From NCBI GenBank assembly GCA_903876885.1, contig CAIRBP010000091.1, forward strand, positions 1-64,000: 64,000 nt of DNA. The letters run 5' to 3'. Source of the stretch: an uncultured Burkholderiales bacterium. Its GTDB lineage: Bacteria > Pseudomonadota > Gammaproteobacteria > Burkholderiales > Burkholderiaceae_C. The translations under genes and the position numbers were made by a program. Shown here piece by piece: positions 1-8,434 of the stretch; position 1 is the stretch's first letter, and each line of letters begins with the position of its first letter. The notes beneath the pieces are model-generated. The model made no database searches, was not told the DNA's origin, and saw only the letters and a program-made list of their open reading frames with translations.

Positions 1-296
1 AGTGGTGCTGTGGCTACGGGTAGTTTGTTCCACCAACGCAGGTTAAGAAACGCAACTGATCCTAGAACTAATGCGCCAGATGCGGGATCACGTCTTGGGA
101 CTAGATCCATCTGTGTAGGCTTTGCTCCCAAAACATACCCCATGATCCAATGAGTGGACTCATGTAGTAGGGTAGAGCCCCACCACAAGATGATATATGC
201 ATATACGTTCTTTTTTATCAATCGAAATATTAGATAAAGCCCGAAAAGAGCTCCTATTTTTAAGGCTATGTTCGCATCTGTAGTTAGGACATCCAT
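1..296 (-). CDS. Partial membrane protein with HExxH motif (M50-like?), truncated by window edge
   Basis: An open frame reads leftward from an ATG at 294-296 and runs off the window at base 1, giving about 98 residues with no stop. The protein begins with a hydrophobic segment (around residues 10-25) and a second one near residues 33-42, followed by HESTHW at residues 45-50. HExxH next to membrane segments is typical of zinc metalloproteases such as site-2-protease (M50) relatives. The second metal-ligand motif would lie beyond the edge, so the family is not proven. No clear ribosome binding site precedes the ATG, and the frame stays open upstream to about 359, so the start is uncertain. Confidence 0.5.
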   Translation of the reverse strand, partial: MDVLTTDANIALKIGALFGLYLIFRLIKKNVYAYIILWWGSTLLHESTHWIMGYVLGAKPTQMDLVPRRDPASGALVLGSVAFLNLRWWNKLPVATAP

Positions 297-445
297 ATGA
301 ATACTGGCTAGTTTGAGTAGGATACATACTAAATTTGCTTGTAGTGTTTGAAGAAAAAGTTACAAGGCTTTATTACAATCCCGGGTATATCTAATTTAGA
401 AATTAATTTCAATTCAAAAAATGTTAGCATGATGGGGTTTTGGTG

Positions 446-480
446 TTAACCCTTATTCTTAGCGCTTCGAATTGGGTTAA
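446..480. promoter_or_regulatory. Inverted repeat upstream of iorA-like gene
   Basis: TTAACCC (446-452) and GGGTTAA (474-480) form perfect 7-bp arms with a 21-bp spacer, 39 bp upstream of the iorA-like start codon. The geometry suits a regulator site or part of the promoter region. No regulator gene is adjacent, so the role is a guess. Nothing else is clear in 297-519. Confidence 0.3.
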
Positions 481-519
481 ATTAATCTTTTTATGTTGTA
501 TGTACCAATAGGAGATGTC

Positions 520-984
520 ATGAGCGTAACTTTTCAGTTAAATGGTAAGACTGTATCAGCCAAGGCTGAAACGGATACCCCTCTTTTGTGGGTTATCAGG
601 GATGAGCTGGGGCTAACAGGCACCAAATTTGGCTGTGGAGCTGCGCTTTGTGGGGCTTGTACTGTGCAAGTAAATGGACAAGCTGTGCGTTCTTGCCAAA
701 CGACCCTGCAATCTGTTGCGGGTCAGAAAGTAACTACGATTGAGAGCTTGGGCAAGGATAATAAACATCCTCTGCAGGTTGCTTGGATCAAGCACGATGT
801 CCCCCAATGTGGCTATTGCCAATCGGGGCAATTAATGAGCGCCCATGCACTGCTAACTGTTAACAAAAATCCTACTGATGCTGAGATCGATGCTGCGATG
901 AGTGGCAACGTTTGCAGGTGCGGTACTTATTCGCGCATAAAAGCAGCTATCAAAGAAGCCGCTCAAGTAATGCGTAGTGCGTAA
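520..984 (+). CDS. iorA: (2Fe-2S)-binding subunit of an IorA-type molybdenum hydroxylase
   Basis: This is the small iron-sulfur subunit of a xanthine-dehydrogenase-family enzyme of the isoquinoline 1-oxidoreductase type. It relays electrons from the molybdenum site. The start at 520 is chosen because GGAG at 511-514 lies 5 bases upstream; an upstream in-frame ATG at 493 lacks a binding site. The 154-residue protein has a plant-type ferredoxin cluster (C39, C44, C47, C59) and a second helical cluster domain with CGYC and CRC motifs in the C-terminal half. It lies 24 bases before the large subunit, so the two are surely cotranscribed. The natural substrate cannot be read from the sequence; aldehydes or N-heterocycles are known for the family. 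Confidence 0.88.
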   Translation: MSVTFQLNGKTVSAKAETDTPLLWVIRDELGLTGTKFGCGAALCGACTVQVNGQAVRSCQTTLQSVAGQKVTTIESLGKDNKHPLQVAWIKHDVPQCGYCQSGQLMSAHALLTVNKNPTDAEIDAAMSGNVCRCGTYSRIKAAIKEAAQVMRSA

Positions 985-1008
985 TTAAATTACTAAAGGA
1001 ATAAGACC

Positions 1009-3177
1009 ATGACAAAAAATATCAATATTCAAAGCAACGAAAACACTGTTGCACTCTCACGCAGGACTATGCTCAAGGCCTCAGCTTATACTGCTGGTGG
1101 ACTCTTAATGGGTGTCTCCTTGTCCACAAGCTACACCGCAGATGCTGCAGGACTTCTTCACACTCCAAACGCCTGGGTGCACATAGCAGACAACAATACG
1201 ATTACACTCATTTCTGCAAGATCAGAAATGGGTCAAGGTGTATACACCTCTATGCCAATGTTGATTGCAGAGGAACTTAATGTTGATTTAAATAAGATTA
1301 AAGTCGCATTTGCGCCTCCTGACGCAAAGTTATACGTCAACTCTCTTTTGGGTGTGCAGATTACGGGTGGTTCCACCTCAGTTCGTGATGGCTGGGAGAA
1401 GTTAAGGATAGCCGGTGCGCAGGTCCGAGAGATGCTTTTGGCCGCTGCTGCGGCTAAATGGAATGTCCCCGTTGCACAGTTAACTGCGAAAGACGGTGTT
1501 ATTACAGGACCTGGCGGTAAACACGCAACTTACGGTCAACTTGCAGATGCTGCATCCAAGTTGCCGGTCCCAGAGAAGCCCTTCATAAAGGACCCTAAGG
1601 ACTTTAAGATTGTTGGTAAATCGACCCCACGTCTAGATACTCCTGCAAAAACCAACGGTACTGCTGAGTTTGGTATCGACGTAGTTCTGCCAGGTATGGT
1701 TTACGCAGCGCTAGAGCAGTGTCCAGTCATCGGGGGCACAGTTAAGAGCTTTGACGCAGCAGTAGCCAAGAAAATGCCTGGTGTTGTCGCAGTTGTTCAA
1801 ATTCCTGACGGTGTTGCAGTTGTTGCAGACACTTGGTGGCGTGCAAACAAGGCTAGAAAGACCCTTAATATTGTTTGGGATGAGGGCGCTGGAGCGAAGC
1901 TCAACAGCAAAGCCATGATGGAGGGTACACGAGCCGCTTCTGTGTCTGGTAAACCGCTTGGCATGGTCGCAGTTGGTAAACCACTTGATGTCATTGCATC
2001 CTCTAAACAAGTCGTCAAAGCAGAATACACAACACAGTTGCTTTCTCATTCACCACTAGAGCCCATGAACTTTACTGCTTCTTATAAGAACGGAAAGGTT
2101 CAACTCATAGGCCCAACCCAGTGGCAAGACGGCGCACAAGGCACAGTTGCGAAAATTTTGGGTATCAAACCTGAGGACGTCTCATTGCGCACAACATTCT
2201 TGGGCGGTGGATTTGGTCGACGCCTGGATTTGGACTTTATTGTTCAGGCCGCACAAATTTCTAAAGAGGTCAATAAGCCGGTAAAGCTTTTATGGACTCG
2301 TGAAGACGATATGACGCACGACTTTTATCGTCCTCACTCTGTTAATACCTTGGTTGCAGCGGTTGGTGCCGACGGCAAACCAACAGCGTTGACACACCGT
2401 GTTACGTCTCAGTCAATTACCGGGCGTTTATTTGGTTTGCCTGAAGCCGACGCAGATGCGTTTATGGCTGAGGCCCTGAATTCTCCCTATCAAATTCCGG
2501 CGACACAGTACGATTCGGTTAAGTATGATGCTGGTTTGAGAGTAGGTTATTGGAGATCCGTGAGCCATTTGATGAATACTTTCGCAAACGAGAGCTTTAT
2601 CGATGAGTTAGCTAAAAAAGCAAATGCAGATCCAGTTGCTTATCGTTTGTCCATGTTGAGTGACAAGCCCAGGTTTGCTAATGTTCTCAAAACTGCTGCA
2701 GACAAGGCTGGATGGGGTAAACCACTTGCCAAAGGTCGTGCAATGGGCGTAGCCTTGATGGAGGGCTACGATACCTACATGGCACAAGTTGTTGAAATCT
2801 CAATGCAAGACGACGGCAACGTTAAGGTACATAAAGTAACTGCTGTTGCTGATCTGGGTTATATGGTCAATCCCGATACAGTTCAAGCACAGATCCAGTC
2901 AAGCATCATCTTTGGTATGGGGGCAGCACTCATGCAAGAGATCACGGTTCAAGATGGGCGAGTGCAACAAACTAATTTCCATCAATTCCCACTTGTGCGG
3001 ATGAATCAGACCCCAGAGTTTGATATCACGCTTGTGAAGAGCACAGAAAAGCCAGGGGGTATTGGTGAGCCGGCAACTGCAATCATTAGCCCAGCTATTG
3101 CTAACGCGGTTGCAGCATTAACGGGTAAGCGTCTGCGTCAACTCCCAATGACTGCTGCTGCAATCAAAAGCGCCTAA
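1009..3177 (+). CDS. iorB: Exported molybdopterin-binding large subunit, IorB type
   Basis: This is the catalytic molybdenum-cofactor subunit (722 residues) that pairs with the preceding iron-sulfur protein. It starts with a twin-arginine signal (SRRTMLK, R18-R19, then a hydrophobic stretch and ADAAG), so the folded complex is probably sent to the periplasm together with the signal-less small subunit. The motifs GGGFGRR (around residue 400) and GIGEPATA with the presumed catalytic Glu687 are typical of the family. AAAGGA at 995-1000 supports the ATG at 1009. No FAD subunit is encoded nearby, as usual for IorAB enzymes that pass electrons to a cytochrome or quinone. No dedicated cytochrome gene follows; a terminator hairpin closes the unit. 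Confidence 0.88.
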   Translation: MTKNINIQSNENTVALSRRTMLKASAYTAGGLLMGVSLSTSYTADAAGLLHTPNAWVHIADNNTITLISARSEMGQGVYTSMPMLIAEELNVDLNKIKVAFAPPDAKLYVNSLLGVQITGGSTSVRDGWEKLRIAGAQVREMLLAAAAAKWNVPVAQLTAKDGVITGPGGKHATYGQLADAASKLPVPEKPFIKDPKDFKIVGKSTPRLDTPAKTNGTAEFGIDVVLPGMVYAALEQCPVIGGTVKSFDAAVAKKMPGVVAVVQIPDGVAVVADTWWRANKARKTLNIVWDEGAGAKLNSKAMMEGTRAASVSGKPLGMVAVGKPLDVIASSKQVVKAEYTTQLLSHSPLEPMNFTASYKNGKVQLIGPTQWQDGAQGTVAKILGIKPEDVSLRTTFLGGGFGRRLDLDFIVQAAQISKEVNKPVKLLWTREDDMTHDFYRPHSVNTLVAAVGADGKPTALTHRVTSQSITGRLFGLPEADADAFMAEALNSPYQIPATQYDSVKYDAGLRVGYWRSVSHLMNTFANESFIDELAKKANADPVAYRLSMLSDKPRFANVLKTAADKAGWGKPLAKGRAMGVALMEGYDTYMAQVVEISMQDDGNVKVHKVTAVADLGYMVNPDTVQAQIQSSIIFGMGAALMQEITVQDGRVQQTNFHQFPLVRMNQTPEFDITLVKSTEKPGGIGEPATAIISPAIANAVAALTGKRLRQLPMTAAAIKSA

Positions 3178-3260
3178 TCTAGTTTTAGAAAATGTGCGCT
3201 CATTAGGGCAAAAACCGCCAGAGTTTGACGTGTTTTAAAATTGTACCTACGGTTTAATAA

Positions 3261-3316
3261 AGACCTGCGCTAGAACTCAGATGCATATCTGGGATCTAGC
3301 TACCAGGTCTTTTTTT
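3261..3316 (+). terminator. Rho-independent terminator after iorAB
   Basis: AGACCTG (3261-3267) pairs with CAGGTCT (3304-3310). An inner stem GCTAGA/TCTAGC and a central CAGAT/ATCTG helix extend the hairpin, and a run of six T follows. It lies about 80 bases after the iorB-like stop codon. Confidence 0.8.
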
Positions 3317-3366
3317 ATGTTTGTTTAAGATCAAACTCCCTAATTAGCTAATAAGCTCATAGTCTG

Positions 3367-4053
3367 ATGAATAAAACTATCAATACTGTTCTCTTTGATT
3401 TGGACGGTACATTGGTTGAAACCGTTCATGAGATCTCAGACGCGACCAACGACACGCTTGAAGAGATTGGTGTTTCTCAAGTTTCAGAGGACCAGGTTCG
3501 CAGCTGGATAGGACACGGTACGAGAGAGCTTTTAATAAATGCGTTGGCTCATGTTAAACAAGTGCCCGAGCTTGAGATCCGTCAATCGAAAGGTTTAAAT
3601 GACATATTTAAAATTTTTGATGATTTTTATTTGATGCGCTGCGGTACCCGGAGTCATCTATACCCTGGGGTCAAGGAGGTACTAGATAGCTTTAAGTCTG
3701 CGGGCTTAAAGATGGCCGTGGTGACCAACAAAGAATCTCGATTTACTAAAGCTGTAATGAAATCCCACGGACTTGATACATATTTCAAAATCGTTGTCAG
3801 CGGAGATACTTTAACGACTAAGAAACCCGATCCACAAGGAATATTCTTTTGTTTGGAGAAGTTGAGTGCAAGCCCGTCTCAGGCTATCTTCATAGGAGAC
3901 TCCCTGGTTGATGCTAAAACGGCTCAGAACGCAGGGCTGGCTGTATGGCTACTCCCTTACGGGTACAACATGGGTCAGCCTTTGCAAAATGCAAATGCTG
4001 ATCTTATTCTTGATAGTTTTAATGATCTACTTAAACTTTTGAATATTGTTTAA
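3367..4053 (+). CDS. HAD-superfamily hydrolase, phosphoglycolate phosphatase-like
   Basis: This is a 228-residue phosphatase of the haloacid dehalogenase superfamily, the size and layout of Gph or beta-phosphoglucomutase relatives. Motif I is DLDGT (residues 11-15, nucleophile Asp11 and acid/base Asp13), motif II is VVTNK, motif III is the lysine in KKPDP, and motif IV is GDSLVDAK with Asp178. The helical cap between motifs I and II is typical of phosphoglycolate phosphatase. The gene stands alone between the iorAB terminator and the convergent HU gene. There is no strong ribosome binding site before the ATG. The exact substrate is open; 2-phosphoglycolate is the default guess. Confidence 0.8.
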   Translation: MNKTINTVLFDLDGTLVETVHEISDATNDTLEEIGVSQVSEDQVRSWIGHGTRELLINALAHVKQVPELEIRQSKGLNDIFKIFDDFYLMRCGTRSHLYPGVKEVLDSFKSAGLKMAVVTNKESRFTKAVMKSHGLDTYFKIVVSGDTLTTKKPDPQGIFFCLEKLSASPSQAIFIGDSLVDAKTAQNAGLAVWLLPYGYNMGQPLQNANADLILDSFNDLLKLLNIV

Positions 4054-4111
4054 ACTGCTTTTTTAGATCAACTGTCATAAAACCTTAGTAGCCAACAAAA
4101 ACCTATTCAAT

Positions 4112-4141
4112 AAAAAAGCCCAAGGAGGTAAGCCTTGGGCT
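4112..4141 (-). terminator. Terminator of the HU gene
   Basis: AGCCCAAGG (4117-4125) and CCTTGGGCT (4133-4141) form a perfect 9-bp stem with a 7-base loop. On the minus strand it is followed by a run of T (the A run at 4112-4116), so it ends transcription of the HU gene. It may also stop readthrough from the HAD gene on the other strand. Confidence 0.8.
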
Positions 4142-4189
4142 GATTGTCTAGCTATCTAAAGTGAATGGGCAAATCGCCCAAATTCAGTA

Positions 4190-4468
4190 TTAGCGCTTGT
4201 TGACGCGGTCTTTAAGGGTCTTACCAGCGCTGAAGCGAACAACTTTTGAAGCTGCGATTTTAATAGTTGCACCTGTGGAAGGATTGCGGCCAGCGCGGGC
4301 GGCTCTCTTCTTTTGGCTAAATGTACCAAAGCCAACTAAAGTAACTGAGTTGCCTTTTGTTAATGATTTACCCACATTCTCGATAAAAGAGGCGAGAGCT
4401 CTTGAGGCTGCAGCTTTAGAGATGTCTGCATCAGCTGCCATGTGTTCAATCAGTTCAGTTTTGTTCAT
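4190..4468 (-). CDS. hup: HU-family DNA-binding protein
   Basis: This 92-residue nucleoid protein matches HU over its full length. It has an N-terminal helical dimerisation region ([11 protein letters not shown]), the core [13 protein letters not shown], the arm motif GRNPSTG with the intercalating proline, and a C-terminal KTLKDRVN helix. HU bends and compacts DNA as a dimer. AAGGA lies 7 bases before the ATG on the minus strand. The gene is single, with its own terminator, as expected for a highly expressed housekeeping gene. HU beta is the closer guess over IHF because the N-terminus begins MNKTELI. Confidence 0.95.
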   Translation of the reverse strand: MNKTELIEHMAADADISKAAASRALASFIENVGKSLTKGNSVTLVGFGTFSQKKRAARAGRNPSTGATIKIAASKVVRFSAGKTLKDRVNKR

Positions 4469-4773
4469 TTATGGTCCTTTTTAAAAATTTTATTGTATAC
4501 GTTTGTACAACGGGATTTATTCTATACCAATTAAATTGGGTGTTACCTTGGCTTGTGTTAGTACTACGGTACTTTCTTTAGGGTTATACCCTGAAAAATT
4601 CTAACAATTTCAAAGTGATAAGTATTGAATAAGTATTGAATTTGCCAGCCTAAATGCTATGCTCTACCACCTTGGTGGAATTAAACAGTAAATTCGACTC
4701 CCTTAAACATACTTTAAGCTTATCACCGCGATAGGTTTTATTTTAAGATACTCTAAATAGATAAATACTTTTT
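4469..4773. other. Intergenic region upstream of HU and downstream of the molybdenum hydroxylase block
   Basis: These 305 bases hold no convincing gene. They contain the HU promoter, but I could not fix a single -35/-10 pair in this AT-rich stretch. An 11-bp unit AAGTATTGAAT is directly repeated at 4620-4641, and a small hairpin CCACC-TT-GGTGG lies near 4667-4678. No clear terminator is seen for the minus-strand gene ending at 4774. Confidence 0.6.
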
Positions 4774-6933
4774 TTAGTCTGCGTTTTCTATCGTTTTCAT
4801 TACATTCTCTGTTGTAAAAGGCATGTCTCTGAATTTAATGCCAAGCGCATGGGAGAGTGCATTGGCAAGCGCTGCTGCGGTCGGACCGGCTGCGACCTCG
4901 CCTGCACCAAGACTTGGATCCCCAGGGTTTTCAATCAATTCGATTTCAATTTCTGGTATTTCATCAAACCCAAGGATCGGATAATTCTCCCAATCTGCAG
5001 TTGTGATCCCGTTTGTATCCCATCCGATTGATTCTTTAAGGGTCCAGCTAAGCGACTGGATAATCCCGCCCTCAATTTGGTTAAGAAGACCATCTTTGTG
5101 AACAACGGCACCTGCATCCACACAGGCCCAGACCTTTTGAACAACTACTTTGTGAGTGACTTCGACTCTTACGGCAACAGCGCAGTGACCTGCGTGATTT
5201 TTGTACTGTGAGTAGGCTAGTCCTATCCCAACTGAATTTCCTGGTATCCCTCTGTTCTCCCAATCACACATCTGCGCAACTTTAAGGATAACGCCTCTAG
5301 CCCTGACATTGGGTAGATTTTTGAGTCTTAATTCGACCGGATCCATTTGAATTTGCTCAGCCAACTCATCCATGAAGCTTTCAATGGCAAAGACATTTGC
5401 ATGAGCGCCCAGTGAGCGAAGGGCTGATACTCGAACAGGAGACTTTTCGACAAAGTGATGCTCTACCCTTAGAGCATCAGTTGAGTAGGGTGGTACTATG
5501 TTTCTAAGTCCACCGCCCGTTGGTAGTGGAACATCTTTAGGAGTTGGTATGTGTTCGTCACCAAAGGCGCTCCAATAGCCTAGGAGTTGAACGCCGTCAC
5601 TCCATCCCGGCCTGTTGAGGTGAGTGTTTGACCAGACCTGTGCATTCCAATTAGAAATATCCCCCGTGTTCGTTATTTGTGCGTTAAGTTCTACAAGACT
5701 TGCTGATCCCATAGGGGATTGTGTCATCTCATCCATCCTGGTCCAAACTACACGAACGGGTATGCCGAGGGACTTGGCGATAAAAGCCGCATCGAAAACC
5801 ACATCATCTGCTCCGTTATGACCGTAGCAACCTGCACCCGGTGAGTGAATAATTCTGAGCTGAGTGGGGTCGAGTTTGAGTGCTTTACAAATTTGTTCCT
5901 TAAGCTTAAAAACTCCTTGACTGTGTGACCACAGGGTTAAAACTCCGTGTTGATCAGAGCTTTCCGCGGGTTGGGCGAGTGCGCATACGAGACCGATTGA
6001 AGCGTGGGCTATGTACGGCCTTGTATAGCGCTGAGTAAGGTTTTTTGTTGAACCGACGGATAAGCTTGAACTCTTAGAGACTTCATTTGGCGTTTTTTGA
6101 TCGACAACTAAAGTGCTTCTGCACTTTGCTGCAGTGAACAGATCCGCGGTTGATCCGTAAACCAGCGTATTTGGTTTGCTCCAAGAGATTAGTTTTTGCG
6201 CTTTAGCCAATCCTTGTATAACGCGTTCTTCGTTTCGGCTGAGCAAGGCAATAAAATTATTTTGAACAAAAACCCGCTCTACATCGACCGATGATTCAAG
6301 GCTCTTTATGTCTAGATTCAAAGGTTTGCACTCAGGGTGCGGGCCCCTTACAACTCTGGCATGCCACAAACCAGGTAAGTCTATGTCGTGGATGTAGCCC
6401 GCTTGGGTAAATTTACCGAGCAAGTCCAAACGCTCCACATCAACTAACTCTGGCAACGGGTCCACTAATATATTTGACAAAGCATCATCAACGCGAATAT
6501 TTTGTAAAGGCAGTTGGGTTGAAATTTCTTTGTAAGAAAGATTAATATTGTTCGAATGAAATTTTCCATTAGAAATTTTTAGTTCGTGAGGTTTGCAGCC
6601 ATGCTTGGCAGCCGCAAATTCTGTGTATCTGCTCCTAATGATTGCACAGGCGTGTTTGACGGCGAAAACCCCCACTTCAACGGATTGGCTACCAGCGGTA
6701 TAGCCCTCATCGGGCGAGTGCTCGGTATCTCCCGCGATCAATATAACGTCTGTGGGGGTGAATCCCAATTCACAGCATACAGTTTGGATCAGTGCTGCTG
6801 AGATTCCTTGACCGAGCTCTACTTTGCCACTTCTTAGAATAACTTTTGAATCTGAAGTAAATTCAATCCATTGGCTAGCCAGCGGATAAGCTGACAAGCT
6901 TGGGGATAGGCTAGGTGGGAGTGGATGAGACAT
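4774..6933 (-). CDS. Cytoplasmic xanthine-dehydrogenase-family molybdopterin-binding subunit, NicB-like
   Basis: This is the second molybdenum hydroxylase large subunit in the window, 719 residues. It begins directly with the enzyme fold (GKVELGQG near the N-terminus) and has no twin-arginine signal, unlike the one at 1009. Family motifs include VRVSALRSLGAHANVFA in the middle and GAGEVAAGP near the C-terminus with the presumed catalytic Glu679. Together with the FeS subunit encoded just upstream it resembles nicotinate dehydrogenase NicAB, but the cytochrome c part of Pseudomonas NicB is absent. It likely hydroxylates a carbon next to a ring nitrogen or oxidises an aldehyde. It is the last gene of the long minus-strand catabolic block. 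Confidence 0.82.
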   Translation of the reverse strand: MSHPLPPSLSPSLSAYPLASQWIEFTSDSKVILRSGKVELGQGISAALIQTVCCELGFTPTDVILIAGDTEHSPDEGYTAGSQSVEVGVFAVKHACAIIRSRYTEFAAAKHGCKPHELKISNGKFHSNNINLSYKEISTQLPLQNIRVDDALSNILVDPLPELVDVERLDLLGKFTQAGYIHDIDLPGLWHARVVRGPHPECKPLNLDIKSLESSVDVERVFVQNNFIALLSRNEERVIQGLAKAQKLISWSKPNTLVYGSTADLFTAAKCRSTLVVDQKTPNEVSKSSSLSVGSTKNLTQRYTRPYIAHASIGLVCALAQPAESSDQHGVLTLWSHSQGVFKLKEQICKALKLDPTQLRIIHSPGAGCYGHNGADDVVFDAAFIAKSLGIPVRVVWTRMDEMTQSPMGSASLVELNAQITNTGDISNWNAQVWSNTHLNRPGWSDGVQLLGYWSAFGDEHIPTPKDVPLPTGGGLRNIVPPYSTDALRVEHHFVEKSPVRVSALRSLGAHANVFAIESFMDELAEQIQMDPVELRLKNLPNVRARGVILKVAQMCDWENRGIPGNSVGIGLAYSQYKNHAGHCAVAVRVEVTHKVVVQKVWACVDAGAVVHKDGLLNQIEGGIIQSLSWTLKESIGWDTNGITTADWENYPILGFDEIPEIEIELIENPGDPSLGAGEVAAGPTAAALANALSHALGIKFRDMPFTTENVMKTIENAD

Positions 6934-7000
6934 ATTTCTGAAGAATTGCTCGGTAAGGCGGTAGGGTGAAGTATTGAGCGGGGTGTACGGATTGAGTTAA

Positions 7001-7465
7001 TTACTGGTTTGCTATTTGATTACGCGCTAGTTTGGCTGCTTTAAATATTCTCAAGTGTGCACCGCATCTGCACAAATGACGAGTAAGGGCCTCAGTAATT
7101 TGATTGTCGGTAGCGTTTTTGTCTCGTTTAAAAAGACCCGTCAACCGCATCATAATACCGTTTATGCAGTAACCGCACTGCGCTGCTTGTTCGCTTAGAA
7201 ACGCATCTAAGACTATTCTCCCAACTGGGTCTTGTAGTAGACCACTTGGCGTTGTTATCACAGCATTTTCAACAGACCAAGAGGGCGTACTGCAAGAGTT
7301 CTCTGCCTGTCCGTTTACTAAAACTGTACACGCACCACAGTGACCGCTTCCGCATCCGAACCTAACGGATGCGTCTTTACAAGTATCTTTCAATGCGTGA
7401 TAGAGTTGAGCGTTCGGGCTTGAGTCAATGGATTGTTGCTTATCGTTGTGCTGAATGTTGATCAT
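7001..7465 (-). CDS. (2Fe-2S)-binding subunit, NicA-like
   Basis: This 154-residue iron-sulfur subunit carries the plant-type cluster ligands C38, C43, C46 and C58 (FGCGSGHCGACTV) and a second cluster domain with QCGYCING and HLCRCG. The CGYCING wording and the AHLRIF tail resemble NicA, the small subunit of nicotinate dehydrogenase, more than the IorA-type protein at 520. It lies 67 bases upstream of the large subunit in the same direction and 30 bases after the dehydrogenase at 7496-8386. A medium-chain FAD subunit is missing, so electrons probably leave through an external acceptor. Confidence 0.85.
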   Translation of the reverse strand: MINIQHNDKQQSIDSSPNAQLYHALKDTCKDASVRFGCGSGHCGACTVLVNGQAENSCSTPSWSVENAVITTPSGLLQDPVGRIVLDAFLSEQAAQCGYCINGIMMRLTGLFKRDKNATDNQITEALTRHLCRCGAHLRIFKAAKLARNQIANQ

Positions 7466-7495
7466 TGAACTTAGATTCGTAAAGTCATTAGCGAA

Positions 7496-8386
7496 TCAAG
7501 ACTTTTTAGCATGCTTTAACCACCACGCAGCTAATTGAGTACCGTCTGCGTCCCCTTGGCCCGCAGAGGACGCTGCGTTAAATGACTCCAAAGCCGCAGC
7601 AGTCGTCGGTAGTGCATACCCAATCGTTTCTGCTTCTTCGATCATAGTTCGCAAATCTTTCCTAATCGAGTCGAGATTAAAGTGAGCAGGCTCGGCGTGC
7701 TTGCCCTCAAGTGCCGCTACAACTGCTGATGAGCGCATTTTCATAATGGCGGGAGTTCCGGATGTATCAGACAAAATATCCATGATCTTCTCAGGCGCTA
7801 ATCCAGACTTTTGAGCCAGTGCGAGTGCCTCACCAAGCGCTTGCCAGTAAACCAATAGCGGTAAATTGATAGCTAACTTCATACTTGCTCCGCTACCCAC
7901 AGGCCCAACGTGCTCGAGTCTTCTACACATTTGTAAAAGGATTGGTTTGGCCCTCTCAAAGTCTGCTTGCGTGCCACCAGCAAGCCCTAGTAACTTACCG
8001 TCTCTTGCCGGGCCAACCGTTCCCCCAACTGGGCATTCTACAAAGGAGGCTCCAGCAGCGGTGACTTTTAAGCCGAGATCAATACCCGTTTTAGGTCTGA
8101 CGGTGCTCATATCAATGAAGAGCTTTCCAGCGACGTTTGTGCTCAAAGCTCCCTTGTCGCCGTGATAAGCGCCATCAATCGCTTTAGCATCAGTCAAAAC
8201 AGAGATGATTGCATCGCTATTTGCAACAGCTTGTGCGGGTGTGTCTGCGTGCGAAGCTCCCCGTTCAGTTAGTGCCTTAGTCTTAGATGCTGTCCGGTTC
8301 CAAACTGTTAAGGTATGTCCTTGGTCGAGCAAACGCTCACCCATTGCGCTACCCATACGACCTGTTCCTAAAATTGCAATTTTCAT
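7496..8386 (-). CDS. NAD(P)-dependent beta-hydroxyacid dehydrogenase (3-hydroxyisobutyrate dehydrogenase family)
   Basis: The 296-residue protein has the Rossmann motif GTGRMGSAMG at residues 7-16, the substrate-binding stretch CPVGGTVGPA near residue 120, and the catalytic-lysine region GSGASMKLAINL near residue 165. These define the 3-hydroxyisobutyrate / tartronate semialdehyde reductase family, enzymes that oxidise short beta-hydroxy acids or reduce semialdehydes. Its place between an amidohydrolase and a molybdenum hydroxylase suggests it handles a small acid or semialdehyde formed late in the pathway. Upstream of its ATG lies a 9-bp triple repeat and no obvious Shine-Dalgarno sequence. 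Confidence 0.85.
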   Translation of the reverse strand: MKIAILGTGRMGSAMGERLLDQGHTLTVWNRTASKTKALTERGASHADTPAQAVANSDAIISVLTDAKAIDGAYHGDKGALSTNVAGKLFIDMSTVRPKTGIDLGLKVTAAGASFVECPVGGTVGPARDGKLLGLAGGTQADFERAKPILLQMCRRLEHVGPVGSGASMKLAINLPLLVYWQALGEALALAQKSGLAPEKIMDILSDTSGTPAIMKMRSSAVVAALEGKHAEPAHFNLDSIRKDLRTMIEEAETIGYALPTTAAALESFNAASSAGQGDADGTQLAAWWLKHAKKS

Positions 8387-8390
8387 AAGC

Positions 8391-8417
8391 TGAATTGACT
8401 GAATTGACTGAATTGAT
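8391..8417. repeat. Three-copy 9-bp tandem repeat
   Basis: The unit TGAATTGAC occurs three times in a row (the last copy ends in T) directly upstream of the start codon at 8386 on the minus strand. It sits in the short leader between the amidohydrolase and dehydrogenase genes and could vary in copy number by slippage. Confidence 0.75.
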
Positions 8418-8434
8418 TAATGGTTGAAGTGAGG

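Noticed and set aside
1711-2049. 112-residue minus-strand frame inside the molybdopterin subunit
   Set aside because: It is antisense to a clearly conserved enzyme and has a Cys/His-rich composition typical of antisense frames.
3328-3341. TTGTT-TAAG-ATCAA upstream of the HAD gene as an FNR box
   Set aside because: It has one mismatch, no -10 element at the right distance, and the gene product gives no reason for oxygen control.
4197-4484. 95-residue plus-strand frame across the HU gene
   Set aside because: It is fully antisense to HU, whose sequence is conserved end to end.
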